Of a stretch of DNA of 53,631 nucleotides, positions 17,566 to 27,219 are shown piece by piece (the stretch's first letter is position 1; every line of letters begins with the position of its first letter). The position numbers were made by a program, and so were the translations under genes. The stretch is from an uncultured Clostridia bacterium (GTDB lineage: Bacteria > Bacillota > Clostridia > Christensenellales > UBA3700): positions 1-53,631 of the forward strand of contig CAMQSU010000008.1 of assembly GCA_947037025.1 (NCBI GenBank), in the 5' to 3' direction. Below the pieces are notes generated by a model. That model made no database searches. It was not told the DNA's origin and worked only from the letters and a program-made list of their open reading frames with translations.

Positions 17566-18561
17566 TTATTCATTATTTATATCTGCACTGTCTAAATTAT
17601 TAACAGTAGTTAGTGTATCTACAACATCAATTTTATCATTGTCAGTTGCAGTATCAGTGATTGCAGTTGTTATATCAGGACTTTCAGTCACGTCGGCTTT
17701 GTCCGTAGCTGGTGAGGCTTGTGATAGCTTGGGAATTTCTATCCCCATTGCTGCCTTTTGCGAGTCATCCATGAAAGAGTATCTATCAGTATCTAAAAAG
17801 TTTCGCTCAATTATTTCATTCATTCGGCTATATGCTGTATCAGATAATAATGCAATTGCTTGCTTTTTAGGCATTTCCATGTCTGGATATATCGGATCTA
17901 ATATCTCAATTGTGACTAGTGGGCTTTTGCCTATCAGCTTCCACAGTCCGCGCCTTGGTCTAAAGTATAGGCAGAACGGAAGGATAGGGACGTTGTTCTC
18001 TCGAGCGAATCTGAATGCTCCAGGTTTGAATGGGCGTAACTTATTGTAGAATGGCCATAATGCTCCTTCTGGGAAGAAATGCACTGCCTCTCCGGCAGTT
18101 AAAAGCTCATTAATTGAGTTTTTAAACTTGACTAAGCCTTTTGGATTAGTAGGGATCGGTACTACATTAACCGCTTTGAAGAGATGTCGCAACGCAGGCA
18201 TTTTCATTGTTTCCTCAACGGTTGGAATGTATGTTTTTTTCCAAAGATTCACTGTCACTGCTATGTAGCAATCAAGAAAAAGATTATGGTTTGCTATTGA
18301 AACCCAACCCTTCCCAGCTTTTTTCATTTTTTTAGCAGCTTTATTTTTTTTGTATTTTATGCCGTGTTTTAATTTAGCAACAATATATAATATTATTAAC
18401 ACGAACCACCATACTATTCTACTGGAAAACCTTGAGAACGGATTTTTGTTATAATAATTATAATTTTCATCAAAATTTTTGTCTACTTGATGCTCTAAAT
18501 GGATCATATGATCATCAGTTTTAGTTGTTGCATCAATAATGGTTTTTTTGTTTTTGCTCAT
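17566..18561 (-). CDS. 1-acyl-sn-glycerol-3-phosphate acyltransferase-like protein (PlsC family)
   Basis: 331 residues. An N-terminal hydrophobic segment (IVWWFVLIILYIVAKL, about residues 48-63) anchors the enzyme to the membrane. The acyltransferase motif NHNLFLD (HX4D) and the later FFPEGALWPF block (motif III, phosphate binding) identify the PlsC/LPLAT superfamily that acylates lysophosphatidate or similar lipids. The last 55 residues are an unstructured Asp/Thr/Ala-rich tail unusual for PlsC. AGAGGTG precedes the ATG on this strand. It is convergent with the AEC permease and divergent from the YgjP-like protease. The acceptor could be another lipid. Confidence 0.85.
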   Translation of the reverse strand: MSKNKKTIIDATTKTDDHMIHLEHQVDKNFDENYNYYNKNPFSRFSSRIVWWFVLIILYIVAKLKHGIKYKKNKAAKKMKKAGKGWVSIANHNLFLDCYIAVTVNLWKKTYIPTVEETMKMPALRHLFKAVNVVPIPTNPKGLVKFKNSINELLTAGEAVHFFPEGALWPFYNKLRPFKPGAFRFARENNVPILPFCLYFRPRRGLWKLIGKSPLVTIEILDPIYPDMEMPKKQAIALLSDTAYSRMNEIIERNFLDTDRYSFMDDSQKAAMGIEIPKLSQASPATDKADVTESPDITTAITDTATDNDKIDVVDTLTTVNNLDSADINNE

Positions 18562-18645
18562 AATTCACCTCTATTTATTAAGTATATCAAATAAAAGAGT
18601 AAAAGGCAATGCATATTTCAAATTAATTGCGTGAAAGTATAATAG

Positions 18646-18674
18646 TTGACATTCAATCATATATTGTGTATGAT
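18646..18674 (+). promoter_or_regulatory. Sigma-A promoter for the YgjP-like protease gene
   Basis: TTGACA (18646-18651), 17-bp spacer, TATGAT (18669-18674). The predicted leader is about 23 nt. Confidence 0.8.
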
Positions 18675-18703
18675 ATTGTTATGACAATTAGTGAGGTGAT
18701 ACA

Positions 18704-19453
18704 ATGGATAGGCATGTAAGTACGAGTCAAGGGCTGATTAATTATAATTTGACACGCAAAAATATCAAGAATATGAATATGCGAATTGGGCGTGATGGCA
18801 TAATTAGCGTTTCTTGTCCCTTAGCAGTGCCGCTAGCTAGTGTGGATGAGTTTGTATCACTTCGCGCTGATTGGGTAATAGCGTCAATGGAAAAAATTAA
18901 AACGCAAAATATAGCAAGAGAAAAGTTAGCTGCTAATTGCTTTAATTATGACGATGGCGATATTCTTTACTACTTAGGAGTAAAATATCAGCTAGCTGTA
19001 GTGAAAAAATCTCGTGCAAGTGTTGTTTTGAGCGCCGAACAGCTTATAGTTGCGACAACTGATTTGAGTGATAAAATTAAGATAAAAAAACAGATCAATA
19101 AGTGGTACGCTCGGCAAGCAAGTGCAGTAATTAGCAGTGCATTTGATAGCATGGCAGTGAAACATGCGGAAAAATTTGGCGAAAACTTTGTGCTTAGACT
19201 GAGAAATACTAAGTCACGCTGGGGTAGCTGCATTCCTAAATTGCGGACTATAATGTTATGCAAAAGGTTGATATGTTATAGCACAGATTGCATAGAATAT
19301 GTTGCACTACATGAGCTAGCACACATACTTGTGGGTGACCATAGTGAGAAGTTTTATCAGGTTTTATCAACCGTTTCACCTGACTATAAAGACAAAAGAG
19401 CACTGCTGTCAGATGCGGAAATAAGAGCTTTTGTAAATGTATTGTTCGCCTGA
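18704..19453 (+). CDS. YgjP/SprT-like zinc metallopeptidase (DUF45)
   Basis: 249 residues. The C-terminal half carries the zinc motif HELAH (His203-Glu-x-x-His207), followed by GDHSEKFY with the third-ligand histidine, and before it NTKSRWGSC, the W-G-S-C block that marks the YgjP/DUF45 family. The N-terminal half has the family's INYNLTRKNIKNMNMRI strand (in relatives the 'R.S.R.I.' region). GAGGTG precedes the ATG. It is cytoplasmic, with no signal or membrane span. Function of the family is poorly defined; in several genomes it sits with type I restriction genes, but not here. Confidence 0.88.
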   Translation: MDRHVSTSQGLINYNLTRKNIKNMNMRIGRDGIISVSCPLAVPLASVDEFVSLRADWVIASMEKIKTQNIAREKLAANCFNYDDGDILYYLGVKYQLAVVKKSRASVVLSAEQLIVATTDLSDKIKIKKQINKWYARQASAVISSAFDSMAVKHAEKFGENFVLRLRNTKSRWGSCIPKLRTIMLCKRLICYSTDCIEYVALHELAHILVGDHSEKFYQVLSTVSPDYKDKRALLSDAEIRAFVNVLFA

Positions 19454-19562
19454 AAATATTTGCTAATCAGCAGAAAATTTAACGAATTATTATGGATTGT
19501 GAAAAAATAGACAAATAAAGTGGCAAAAGTAGTTAAATATGCTAAGTGGGGTATAAAATCAG

Positions 19563-19591
19563 TTGACATAGCCAAAATCGAGTGTTATAAT
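19563..19591 (+). promoter_or_regulatory. Consensus sigma-A promoter
   Basis: TTGACA (19563-19568), 17-bp spacer, TATAAT (19586-19591). It drives the PQ-loop-like gene with a leader of about 24 nt. Confidence 0.85.
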
Positions 19592-19620
19592 ATGAAAAAT
19601 AAAGATTTTAGGAGTATAAT

Positions 19621-20124
19621 ATGGATATGATTTTAATGTTAGCTGCTGGCACTGCAAGTGGTGCAATAACTATAATTAGCCAAGTGTTAGAGATTGGTAT
19701 GTTAGTGTGTTTCGGTTTCTCATGGCCGATTTCAGTTTACAAGAGTTGGAAAGGTAAAACTTCAGTGGGTAAAAGCTCGGTATTCAATATACTTATAATA
19801 GTTGGATATATCTTCGGTATCACTAGTAAATTCTTGAAGATGGACGCATATATGCAAGGTGCATCAGCGCTTACTGGTGGAATATTTATATTTGCAATTG
19901 TAATGTACTTCTTGAATGCTGCGCTTGTTACTTCTAACTTAGTTTTGTTCTATATTTATAGACAGAACGACAGAAGAAAAGCTCTTTTAAATGAAACTTC
20001 TCATCTTTCTTGCGATAATACGGATAGCAATGTTTTAAGCCATGCAAATGAGAATGAAATGACTAGCAATGCATGCTTAAATGATAGCAATGCTGATAAA
20101 AAAGTTGATGACACTACTAAATAA
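19621..20124 (+). CDS. PQ-loop/SemiSWEET-like small membrane protein
   Basis: 167 residues with three strong hydrophobic spans (about residues 15-40, 55-72 and 80-112) and a polar, Asn/Asp/Ser-rich cytoplasmic tail of about 50 residues. The first span contains GFSWPISVYKSWKGKTSVGK, where a proline in the helix followed by a KSWK...KTS turn resembles the PQ-loop of SemiSWEET and related half-transporters. The second reads IVGYIFGITSKFLK. No catalytic residues are visible. It has its own promoter and a terminator, so it is monocistronic. The fold call is by resemblance only, and sugar transport is not demonstrated. Confidence 0.6.
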   Translation: MDMILMLAAGTASGAITIISQVLEIGMLVCFGFSWPISVYKSWKGKTSVGKSSVFNILIIVGYIFGITSKFLKMDAYMQGASALTGGIFIFAIVMYFLNAALVTSNLVLFYIYRQNDRRKALLNETSHLSCDNTDSNVLSHANENEMTSNACLNDSNADKKVDDTTK

Positions 20125-20157
20125 ATAAAGTGATTTTAATTAATTTGATAATAATTG

Positions 20158-20190
20158 CTGAGCGATACGTTTGTACCGCTCAGTTTTTTT
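20158..20190 (+). terminator. Intrinsic terminator
   Basis: CTGAGCGATAC (20158-20168) pairs with GTACCGCTCAG (20173-20183) with one A-C mismatch and a GTTT loop, followed by seven T residues. Confidence 0.85.
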
Positions 20191-20381
20191 ATGCGTTTTT
20201 GTAATTAATCATTTAAGCATTTAACAATTTGAAACTTAATTAACTGAATTTCTGATTATAATAAGTTAGTAGGTTTTAATGTGCTTAGTAAGTATAATAC
20301 TAAATTTTCACCGCATACTAAAATAGATAAATTATATTCGTGCAATTAGCATGAAGAAGTATGGGAAAAAGGGAGAAATTT

Positions 20382-23300
20382 ATGATGAAATACTTGTCCA
20401 AATTAAAATATTTTGTTGTTGTCATGATTGTTATTATTTTGGCAACATTATTATGCGGAATAACTATATATGCTAAGGAGCAAGGTGATGGCGTTAGAGT
20501 TGCGCATATTACTGACCTTCATTATTATCCCACATATATGGCGTATTCGGAGTTGAATGCAGATTATATTAGCTCTACACAAAATACAAAAAGCGTGAGT
20601 GAGATGAGGCTGATTACTGAGAGTAGTGAAAATTTGCGAGCGACATTAGAGGCAGTTAAGCAAGCGAATCCAGAAATTTTGCTTGTGACTGGTGATTTGA
20701 CTAGTGACGGCGAGAGGCAAGGGTTAATTGATGTTGCAAATGCACTTAGGAAACTACAAAATGATATCAGAAGTGATAGCAATCTTGAAAATAATGACTT
20801 CCAAATTGCTGTAATTGCAGGTAACCATGATATATCAAACCCGAGTGCAAAAGATTATTCGACAGTTGACGGAAGTGATACTTGCGGTGCTAGTCGATCG
20901 GAGTTCGCCACAATATTTGCAGGGCTCGGATATCCTGATATGTCAGAGTCGCAAGCATTCAGCAGTGGGTTTTACTCCAATAGCGAGTTGAATATCAATG
21001 TAGAGACTGATAAATTTTTGCCTTATAAGGTGGCAGGTAGTAGATATGTTGAATCTAGCACGGCTAAAGGTGTTCAGCTTAAAAGTATGAAAAAAAATAG
21101 CGGCATGTATAAGTCTGGTGACCTAAGCTATATTATGAGAACAAGTGATATGACGATTTTAGGACTTGATACAGTGCTCTCTAATAATATGCTGGGTGCT
21201 GACGGTAGCTGGACAAATACGCACATAGTCGGCGGCGAACTTGGTGAGAATGTGCAGCAGTGGGTAACTGCAAATATGTCTGCTAATGATGTGGACGTGA
21301 TATCAATTATGCACCACAATTTGCTTGAGCATTTCACGATGCAAGAGGAAATAATGGAAGATTTCACATTGAAGAATTTTGAGGAAGCTAGAGAGTTTTT
21401 GATAGATAAAAATGTAAAATACAACTTTTCTGGTCACTTACACTCTAATGATGTAGCTAGTTTTGTAAGTTATGAAGGTCGCACAATTTATGATATTACA
21501 ACTGCATCGAATGTTGGATTTTCTGCAAGTTACAGGATATCGGATATCTTATTTAATTATGATAGATCAAGTGATTTGAATACGACTGCACATAAATTAG
21601 CTATGGTGGATTATTCGATATTGATAGATAATAATTATTTAGAGGAGTCAATAATTCAGTCAGAACATGCGTCGATTTTAGTCGGTGGCGGGGTTATATC
21701 TAGCGCGTATGATTACGGATATAAAAAGATATATAGCGATATTACAACTAAAATAATATCGCAAATAGTAACTAGTAAGTCAATGGACGCTGTTAAAAGC
21801 AAATTAGTTGCGTGCATTGAAAAAATACCTGAACTATCTGGAGGGATAGGGAAAATTATAAAAACATTGAAAAATGTATCTCCTATTTTAGTCGATAATT
21901 TGCATGAACAAATAAATAGTAAAGTACTTGCTGATTACAATTATAGCGGGAGTAATCGTATGATTGAATCGGATGATAAGCTTACCGCATTTCTTAATGA
22001 AATGTGCATGGATATAATGTCTGTTCAGGTTGCTAGCGTCCGTGGAAAGACTTATGATATGCAAGATTTACTTGCTTACGCATACGGCGAGTTTATGTCA
22101 GGTGGTGAAAGTTCTAATCTAATAGATACGACAGAATGGTTTCAAAAAGCAATTGAAAACTTGCAAACTGGAGTTGTTGTAGCCGATATTGAGCAAATAT
22201 TGCTTGATAGATATTATCCATATATACAAAAATTGTTTGCAATAGAAATAGACATTTCTCAGGGTCTAAACGCTGCTGAGATTGCAGAGGTGAACTCTGC
22301 CCTTAACTTTCTATCAACAGGGCAGTCAATTAACAAGTTAAATATTGATAAAGTGTTGACAGGTGGAATGAAGCTTCTAGGCTCAGAGTTTGGGAAAGGT
22401 GTTGCAGGTGAGGTGGATGAAATAGTGAAAAAATATTCAGCGAAAAGTGCTGCTCTAAAATTAAGCGATTATTTGATTGACGTCACACTTTCTATGAGTA
22501 TAGACACTAGCTTTGATGGCAAGATGAATATAGAAGAGCACATAGTATATAAGCAAGATGATATACTCTCGCACGCAGCAGAAGCAAGATTGGATATAAA
22601 TCCTGCTATCGCTGATGGCAGGTTGCCAAGTATGATAACAACGGGTTTTGGAAATAGTCCTAGCAGTGATAAGGAAATAGTTTGGCTTACTGACAAACGA
22701 ATAAAAGGTAGTGATATTCAATATATGAAAGGTAGTGATATTACTGAGTTTGATGTGCAAAAAACTACAAGGTTTAGTGGAGAATATTCTGTCTATTCCT
22801 ATGAGTATTCTCTGCTTAACTTGCCAATTTTTGCAACAAGCAAAACTAAAGAAATTGCAAGACATTCTATATCACTAAAAGGCTTGGATTCTGCGCAAAA
22901 TTATTTGTATAGAATTGGTGATGAAAGTAAAAATTTTTGGAGTAAAATTGGTATAATTAAAACTGCTCCAAAAGAAAACAATGTTCCTTTTGAAATTATG
23001 ATAGTATCTGATATGCTAGGAAGTACGGAGCGTAATTTTAATGAAATTAATCAGTTAATGGAAGGCGGAAAAAAAGCATTTATTAACGGCGATTATGAGT
23101 TTATTATTAATCTTGGTAACACTGTTCAGAATCCGCAAAATCTTAAACAATGGCGACTTGCGCTAGATACATCTAGCAGTATTTATAGCAACAAAACCGT
23201 TGTGTTAGCATGCAGTAATGATGATCAAAAGTATAGCGTTAAAGATACTGATAGATATGGAATAAGTCAGCAAGTTGTTACTGAATATAATACGTTGGAT

Positions 23301-24062
23301 TTGCACTATAATATACCTCATGGCAAAACTAATGCAAAGTATTATTCTTTTGATTATTCTGGTGTGCATTTTACTGTTGTTGATACTAATGATATGACTA
23401 ATAGCAGATTGTCGAAAGAGCAGCTTGAATGGCTTGAAAATGATCTAATAAGCTCGGTTCCCACTAATAAAGTCGTTTTAATGAATAAGGGTATATATAC
23501 TGCTAGTGCAAAGTGTGATGCTAAAGAGATAGTAAATATGCGAGAAAACTTAGCGGGGATATTCAGTGAAAATGGCGTTGATATAGTTTTGCAGAGTGGC
23601 GGTCATTCATATAGCGAAAGCTATCCGATAAATAGTTGTGGTGACAAGGTTGGTGGCGGTTATAAAAGTGGTGCAGCAATTTCAAATAAAAAAGGCGGTG
23701 TACTATATGTTGGTATTGGTACTGCTGGTGATGACTTTAGAGATTATATGACAAATGATGAGGTAAAATTAAATAACAGAAAGGTTGATTCTATAGCGCA
23801 AAATAATGCACCTACTTTCGGAAAACTATCATTTAATGGCAGCAAAATATCATACAGCGGTTATATGTATAATGTGCAAAATGGTGAAGTAACTGAAATT
23901 ACTGATAGCATGCCATGGTGGGGAATTATGCTGATAGTTTTAATCGTGGTATTAGGTGTATTATTAATAGCATTAGTTACAGTAATATTGCTGCAAAAAA
24001 ACGGGAAAATTCATATAGATAATATTGATAAAATATTATTAAAATTATCGAAAAAACCCTAA
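20382..24062 (+). CDS. Surface-anchored protein with two metallophosphoesterase-like domains
   Basis: About 1226 residues. A signal sequence (hydrophobic at residues 8-30, likely cut near IYAKE) leads to a calcineurin-like domain with complete metal motifs: HITDLH (D45/H47), GDLTSDG, AGNHD, MHHN and GHLHSN. A long helical middle (about 430-760) has no family I recognise. Then comes a purple-acid-phosphatase-like fibronectin segment (about 770-860) and a second phosphoesterase-like domain whose motifs are eroded: VSDML for DxH, GNTVQN for GDxxD, SNDD for GNHD, GGHSYS for GHxH. A C-terminal membrane helix (MLIVLIVVLG region) with basic tail ends the protein. The start at ATG 20382 is chosen for AGGGAG at 6 nt; ATG 20361 is less well placed. 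Substrate is unknown; extracytoplasmic phosphate or nucleotide scavenging is possible. Confidence 0.82.
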   Translation: MMKYLSKLKYFVVVMIVIILATLLCGITIYAKEQGDGVRVAHITDLHYYPTYMAYSELNADYISSTQNTKSVSEMRLITESSENLRATLEAVKQANPEILLVTGDLTSDGERQGLIDVANALRKLQNDIRSDSNLENNDFQIAVIAGNHDISNPSAKDYSTVDGSDTCGASRSEFATIFAGLGYPDMSESQAFSSGFYSNSELNINVETDKFLPYKVAGSRYVESSTAKGVQLKSMKKNSGMYKSGDLSYIMRTSDMTILGLDTVLSNNMLGADGSWTNTHIVGGELGENVQQWVTANMSANDVDVISIMHHNLLEHFTMQEEIMEDFTLKNFEEAREFLIDKNVKYNFSGHLHSNDVASFVSYEGRTIYDITTASNVGFSASYRISDILFNYDRSSDLNTTAHKLAMVDYSILIDNNYLEESIIQSEHASILVGGGVISSAYDYGYKKIYSDITTKIISQIVTSKSMDAVKSKLVACIEKIPELSGGIGKIIKTLKNVSPILVDNLHEQINSKVLADYNYSGSNRMIESDDKLTAFLNEMCMDIMSVQVASVRGKTYDMQDLLAYAYGEFMSGGESSNLIDTTEWFQKAIENLQTGVVVADIEQILLDRYYPYIQKLFAIEIDISQGLNAAEIAEVNSALNFLSTGQSINKLNIDKVLTGGMKLLGSEFGKGVAGEVDEIVKKYSAKSAALKLSDYLIDVTLSMSIDTSFDGKMNIEEHIVYKQDDILSHAAEARLDINPAIADGRLPSMITTGFGNSPSSDKEIVWLTDKRIKGSDIQYMKGSDITEFDVQKTTRFSGEYSVYSYEYSLLNLPIFATSKTKEIARHSISLKGLDSAQNYLYRIGDESKNFWSKIGIIKTAPKENNVPFEIMIVSDMLGSTERNFNEINQLMEGGKKAFINGDYEFIINLGNTVQNPQNLKQWRLALDTSSSIYSNKTVVLACSNDDQKYSVKDTDRYGISQQVVTEYNTLDLHYNIPHGKTNAKYYSFDYSGVHFTVVDTNDMTNSRLSKEQLEWLENDLISSVPTNKVVLMNKGIYTASAKCDAKEIVNMRENLAGIFSENGVDIVLQSGGHSYSESYPINSCGDKVGGGYKSGAAISNKKGGVLYVGIGTAGDDFRDYMTNDEVKLNNRKVDSIAQNNAPTFGKLSFNGSKISYSGYMYNVQNGEVTEITDSMPWWGIMLIVLIVVLGVLLIALVTVILLQKNGKIHIDNIDKILLKLSKKP

Positions 24063-24264
24063 TAATATTAAATATAAATTAATTGCCTATTGCCTGAAAA
24101 ATAATAAATAAAATAATCGATTAAATTTAATTAAAATAAGTGAGATAATTTAACAAATAATCATTAATAATATCATTTAATACAACTTGCAAATGCATAA
24201 TTTTATACAATTAAAACTTACTAATTATTGTTATGTAAAATGTATATTAATTTTGAATTACGTA
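24063..24264. other. Very AT-rich intergenic stretch, no gene seen
   Basis: After the phosphoesterase gene there is no clear terminator hairpin and no open frame with a ribosome-binding site. The stretch ends at the promoter for the rhamnulokinase gene. Confidence 0.5.
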
Positions 24265-24293
24265 TTGTAATATTGATTAAACTATGCTATAAT
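24265..24293 (+). promoter_or_regulatory. Sigma-A promoter for the rhamnulokinase gene
   Basis: TTGTAA (24265-24270), 17-bp spacer, TATAAT (24288-24293). It predicts a leader of about 157 nt, within which ACCTTGC (24386-24392) can pair with GCAAGGT (24421-24427) just ahead of the ribosome-binding site. Confidence 0.65.
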
Positions 24294-24456
24294 GTTGTTA
24301 TAGTAAAATGATAAAGATTATTAATATATACTTTATCGAAGTAGTTATGCAGTATTTTATTAGTGATTTGCAATTGTTAAATAGCACCTTGCATGAAAAA
24401 TGTCACTATAAATGCGAGCAGCAAGGTAGAGGACGAAACTCAATAAGGGAGATTTT

Positions 24457-25734
24457 ATGAAAGTATTGGCAATAGATATTGGCTCTTCAAGTGCAAGAGT
24501 TATGGTTGTGGACAGTGAGAAAGATTATGAGATTAAAGAGATTCACAGAGTGAAGCACTCAGCGGTTTTAGATGAAAATGGCAATTATAGATGGTCGATT
24601 GATAATTTGTTTGCAAGCCTTAAGGATGCGGCAAGTAATGCTGTTCGTGATCACAAGGTTGACAGTATTGGAGTATGTTCATGGGGCGTTGACTATGGCG
24701 TTATTGGCGCTGATGGCAAACTGATTGATATGCCGTATAGTTACCGTGACAACAGGACTGACAAAGTGTTTGATAAAATGGCTGATGAATTTAGCGGCTA
24801 CAAGCTTTTTGAGAGTACAGGTATTTTCCCTAGTAATATTAATACTGTTTATCAGTTGCTATCCGATAAGGAGATTAAGAGATATGGTAAAGGGGTTAAA
24901 ATTGCATTGATTGCAGACCTTTTTGCATATTATTTGACGGGCAATATCAGGGCGGAGCTATCTAATGCTAGCACGACTGAGCTGCTGTCAAAGAGTGGTC
25001 TTGACTGGAATTATGACCTGATTGAAAAGCTTGGAATTGATAAAGATATTTTCCCTGAGGTAATTAAAGCGGGTGAAGTTTACGGTTCGTTTAATGGTGT
25101 AAGCGTTATTGCTGTGCCGACGCATGATACTGCTTCAGCTATTTTTGCTATGGGTGATATGCCAAACAATGTTGCATTTGTATCTAGCGGATCATGGTTG
25201 CTTGTAGGTAAGGTTATAGATGAGCCAATTATAAGCAAACAGGTTTTTGATATTGGATATACTAACGAGCGTATTTGCGATAATAAAGTAAGCTTATTAA
25301 GCAACATCAACGGGCTATATATTATTCAACGCATTTCAGCAGAGAGCGGAGTATCTTATGCAGAGATTGATCGTACTGTTGATAGCGGTATCGTGCTTGG
25401 CGAAATAGATGTTGATAAATTAATGTCACCTGACGACATGATAGGAAATATTAAGCGTTTACTAGGAATAGAAAAAGCTGATGTTATTGATATTGTCAAA
25501 ACAGCTTATCACTCACTAGCAGTTAGACTTGTGAGAGCTATTGATGATATTGGTGCTGTAACTAATCATAAAGTTGATAAAATTATTATGACAGGCGGCG
25601 CAACTAAAGCGCAGTACTTCCTTGATAATGTAAAAAGCCTTAGCGGTGTGGAGATTGTTCTACTTGCTGGTGAGGGTGCTGTTAAAGGAAATGCAATGCT
25701 TCAAGTTAGATCATTGACTGCTGCTAAAAAATAA
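24457..25734 (+). CDS. rhaB: Rhamnulokinase-like FGGY sugar kinase
   Basis: FGGY-family carbohydrate kinase of 425 residues. The N-terminal phosphate-binding loop is AIDIGSSSARVMV. CSWGVDYGVIGADG and MPYSYRDNRTD are the rhamnulokinase versions of the sugar-site motifs, and the C-terminal nucleotide motif is IIMTGGATKAQYFLD. The protein is slightly shorter than typical RhaB (about 470-490). Expected reaction: ATP-dependent phosphorylation of L-rhamnulose at O1. AAGGGAG precedes the ATG. No rhaA, rhaD or rhamnose regulator lies in the window, so it stands alone and could act on a related ketose. Confidence 0.83.
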   Translation: MKVLAIDIGSSSARVMVVDSEKDYEIKEIHRVKHSAVLDENGNYRWSIDNLFASLKDAASNAVRDHKVDSIGVCSWGVDYGVIGADGKLIDMPYSYRDNRTDKVFDKMADEFSGYKLFESTGIFPSNINTVYQLLSDKEIKRYGKGVKIALIADLFAYYLTGNIRAELSNASTTELLSKSGLDWNYDLIEKLGIDKDIFPEVIKAGEVYGSFNGVSVIAVPTHDTASAIFAMGDMPNNVAFVSSGSWLLVGKVIDEPIISKQVFDIGYTNERICDNKVSLLSNINGLYIIQRISAESGVSYAEIDRTVDSGIVLGEIDVDKLMSPDDMIGNIKRLLGIEKADVIDIVKTAYHSLAVRLVRAIDDIGAVTNHKVDKIIMTGGATKAQYFLDNVKSLSGVEIVLLAGEGAVKGNAMLQVRSLTAAKK

Positions 25735-25763
25735 TACGCAGATAAGTCTTAATATAGCAAATA

Positions 25764-25804
25764 AAAAACAGCGGAGTCGATAATAATCGATTGCCGCTGT
25801 TTTT
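25764..25804. terminator. Intrinsic terminator after rhaB
   Basis: AAAAACAGCGG (25764-25774) pairs with CCGCTGTTTTT (25794-25804), and an inner TCGAT/ATCGA stem adds stability. The flanking A-run and T-run let it act in both directions, but the facing gene dinB ends about 180 nt further on. Confidence 0.85.
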
Positions 25805-25986
25805 GTTTATAATTAAAAGGTAGCTATCATAAATCATATTGATTGCGTTACATAGAATTGTAGCAAAGTTAATATTTGCATTTTTAAATTAGTCATGCAA
25901 GATTAATAAAAATATTAGTTAAATATTAATTTAACTTTCATATACCATGCTCGTTTGATTTTATAATTAAGTTATAAATGTTGCAT

Positions 25987-27213
25987 TTATTTTTTAAAAG
26001 GTTGAAAATCTTTATCTATTAGTCCATGACACAAGTCCTTGTGCTTCATGACGTTTCCACGCTGCACACTAGTGTAGCCGTACTTTTTGCGGATTTCATC
26101 AATAGAGCTTTCAAGCTTTACTTGCTTTTCATGACCTTCATCAAAAAAAGTTGCTTGGCGAACTCTTTCGGAAGTTAGTTTGTATGTGGATACGCCAAGT
26201 TGTCTAATTGTCGTGTCAGTGCCAAACTTGTGCATGATGTCAAGTAGCTTTATCGCCTCGCTGCCTATTTCCTCTGCGTTGCTTGTAGATGCGCCGATAA
26301 GATTTGTTTTGTGAGTGCCGTCAAGGGTTGAGTATCTGATAGATAGTCCAACGCCATTTGCAAGCAGTCCAAATTTTCTTAGTCTGACTGCTACCATTTC
26401 TGATAAACTTGTGATAATCGCAACTGCTTCCTCTCGCCTTGTCATGTCATATGGCGTGGTTGTGCTATGTCCGACACTCTCGGGGATATGCTTTGTGTAA
26501 TAATGTTTTATACCTTCAAATTCTATCCCGTTTGCATATGATAATAGCTTGGTTGCGTTTATTCCGATAAAACTTTTAAGCAAAGTTTGGTCAAATTCAG
26601 CAAGGTCGCCGATTGTTTTAATATTAAGATTAGAAAATAACGCCGTAGTTTTTCGTCCTACCATAAGCAGGTCGGATACGGGCAGAGGCCATACTATCTT
26701 TTGAAAGCTATCCTTAGTGATTACTGTCGTTGCATCAGGTTTTTTGTAGTCGGACCCTAGCTTTGCAAATACTTTTGTATGTGCAACACCGACCGAAATT
26801 GTTATTCCTAATTGTTCTTTGACTATCGCGCGGAGTTTATCTGCAATTTGCTGTCCGCTGCCAAATAGCATTGTAGAGCCTGTGCAGTCTAGCCAGCACT
26901 CGTCAATTCCGAATGGCTCGACTTTGTCTGTGAACTGTGTGTATATGTCAAATAGCTTGTTGCTAAAATCGACATATGCGTCATAGTGTGGTGGCACAAA
27001 TACTATGTTTGGGCATTTTTGCTTTGCTTGCCATAACGTTTCACCAGTTTTTACTCCGCAATTTTTAGCTAACTCGGATTTGGCTAGAATTATCCCGTGA
27101 CGCTGCTCGGGGTTGCCTGATACTGCTATCGGTATTCCTCGTAGGCTCGGATTCAGTTGTATTTCTACCGATGCATAGAAATTGTTTGCATCGCAGTGTA
27201 ATATAGTGCGCAT
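25987..27213 (-). CDS. dinB: DNA polymerase IV (Y-family translesion polymerase)
   Basis: 408 residues. Palm motifs are ILHCDANNFYASVE at the very N-terminus (metal Asp8) and FGIDECWLDCT (catalytic Asp-Glu). The HhH/thumb region (ALFSNLNIKTIGDLAEF) and the little-finger domain follow. HGIILAKSELAKNCGVKTGE and ISVGVAHTKVFAKLGSDYKKP are standard family blocks. Because the catalytic motif begins at residue 6, no downstream start is possible. No Shine-Dalgarno is present before the ATG, and a good promoter places the transcript start at the ATG itself. No LexA-like box is seen. A canonical beta-clamp-binding peptide is not obvious at the C-terminus. Confidence 0.95.
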   Translation of the reverse strand: MRTILHCDANNFYASVEIQLNPSLRGIPIAVSGNPEQRHGIILAKSELAKNCGVKTGETLWQAKQKCPNIVFVPPHYDAYVDFSNKLFDIYTQFTDKVEPFGIDECWLDCTGSTMLFGSGQQIADKLRAIVKEQLGITISVGVAHTKVFAKLGSDYKKPDATTVITKDSFQKIVWPLPVSDLLMVGRKTTALFSNLNIKTIGDLAEFDQTLLKSFIGINATKLLSYANGIEFEGIKHYYTKHIPESVGHSTTTPYDMTRREEAVAIITSLSEMVAVRLRKFGLLANGVGLSIRYSTLDGTHKTNLIGASTSNAEEIGSEAIKLLDIMHKFGTDTTIRQLGVSTYKLTSERVRQATFFDEGHEKQVKLESSIDEIRKKYGYTSVQRGNVMKHKDLCHGLIDKDFQPFKK

Positions 27214-27219
27214 GCTACT

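Noticed and set aside
17639..18049. 136-codon plus-strand frame
   Set aside because: Antisense to the PlsC-like acyltransferase, whose HX4D and FPEG motifs show the real coding strand.
25987..27213. LexA/SOS box before dinB
   Set aside because: I looked for GAAC-N4-GTTC-like palindromes in 27214-27300 and found none.
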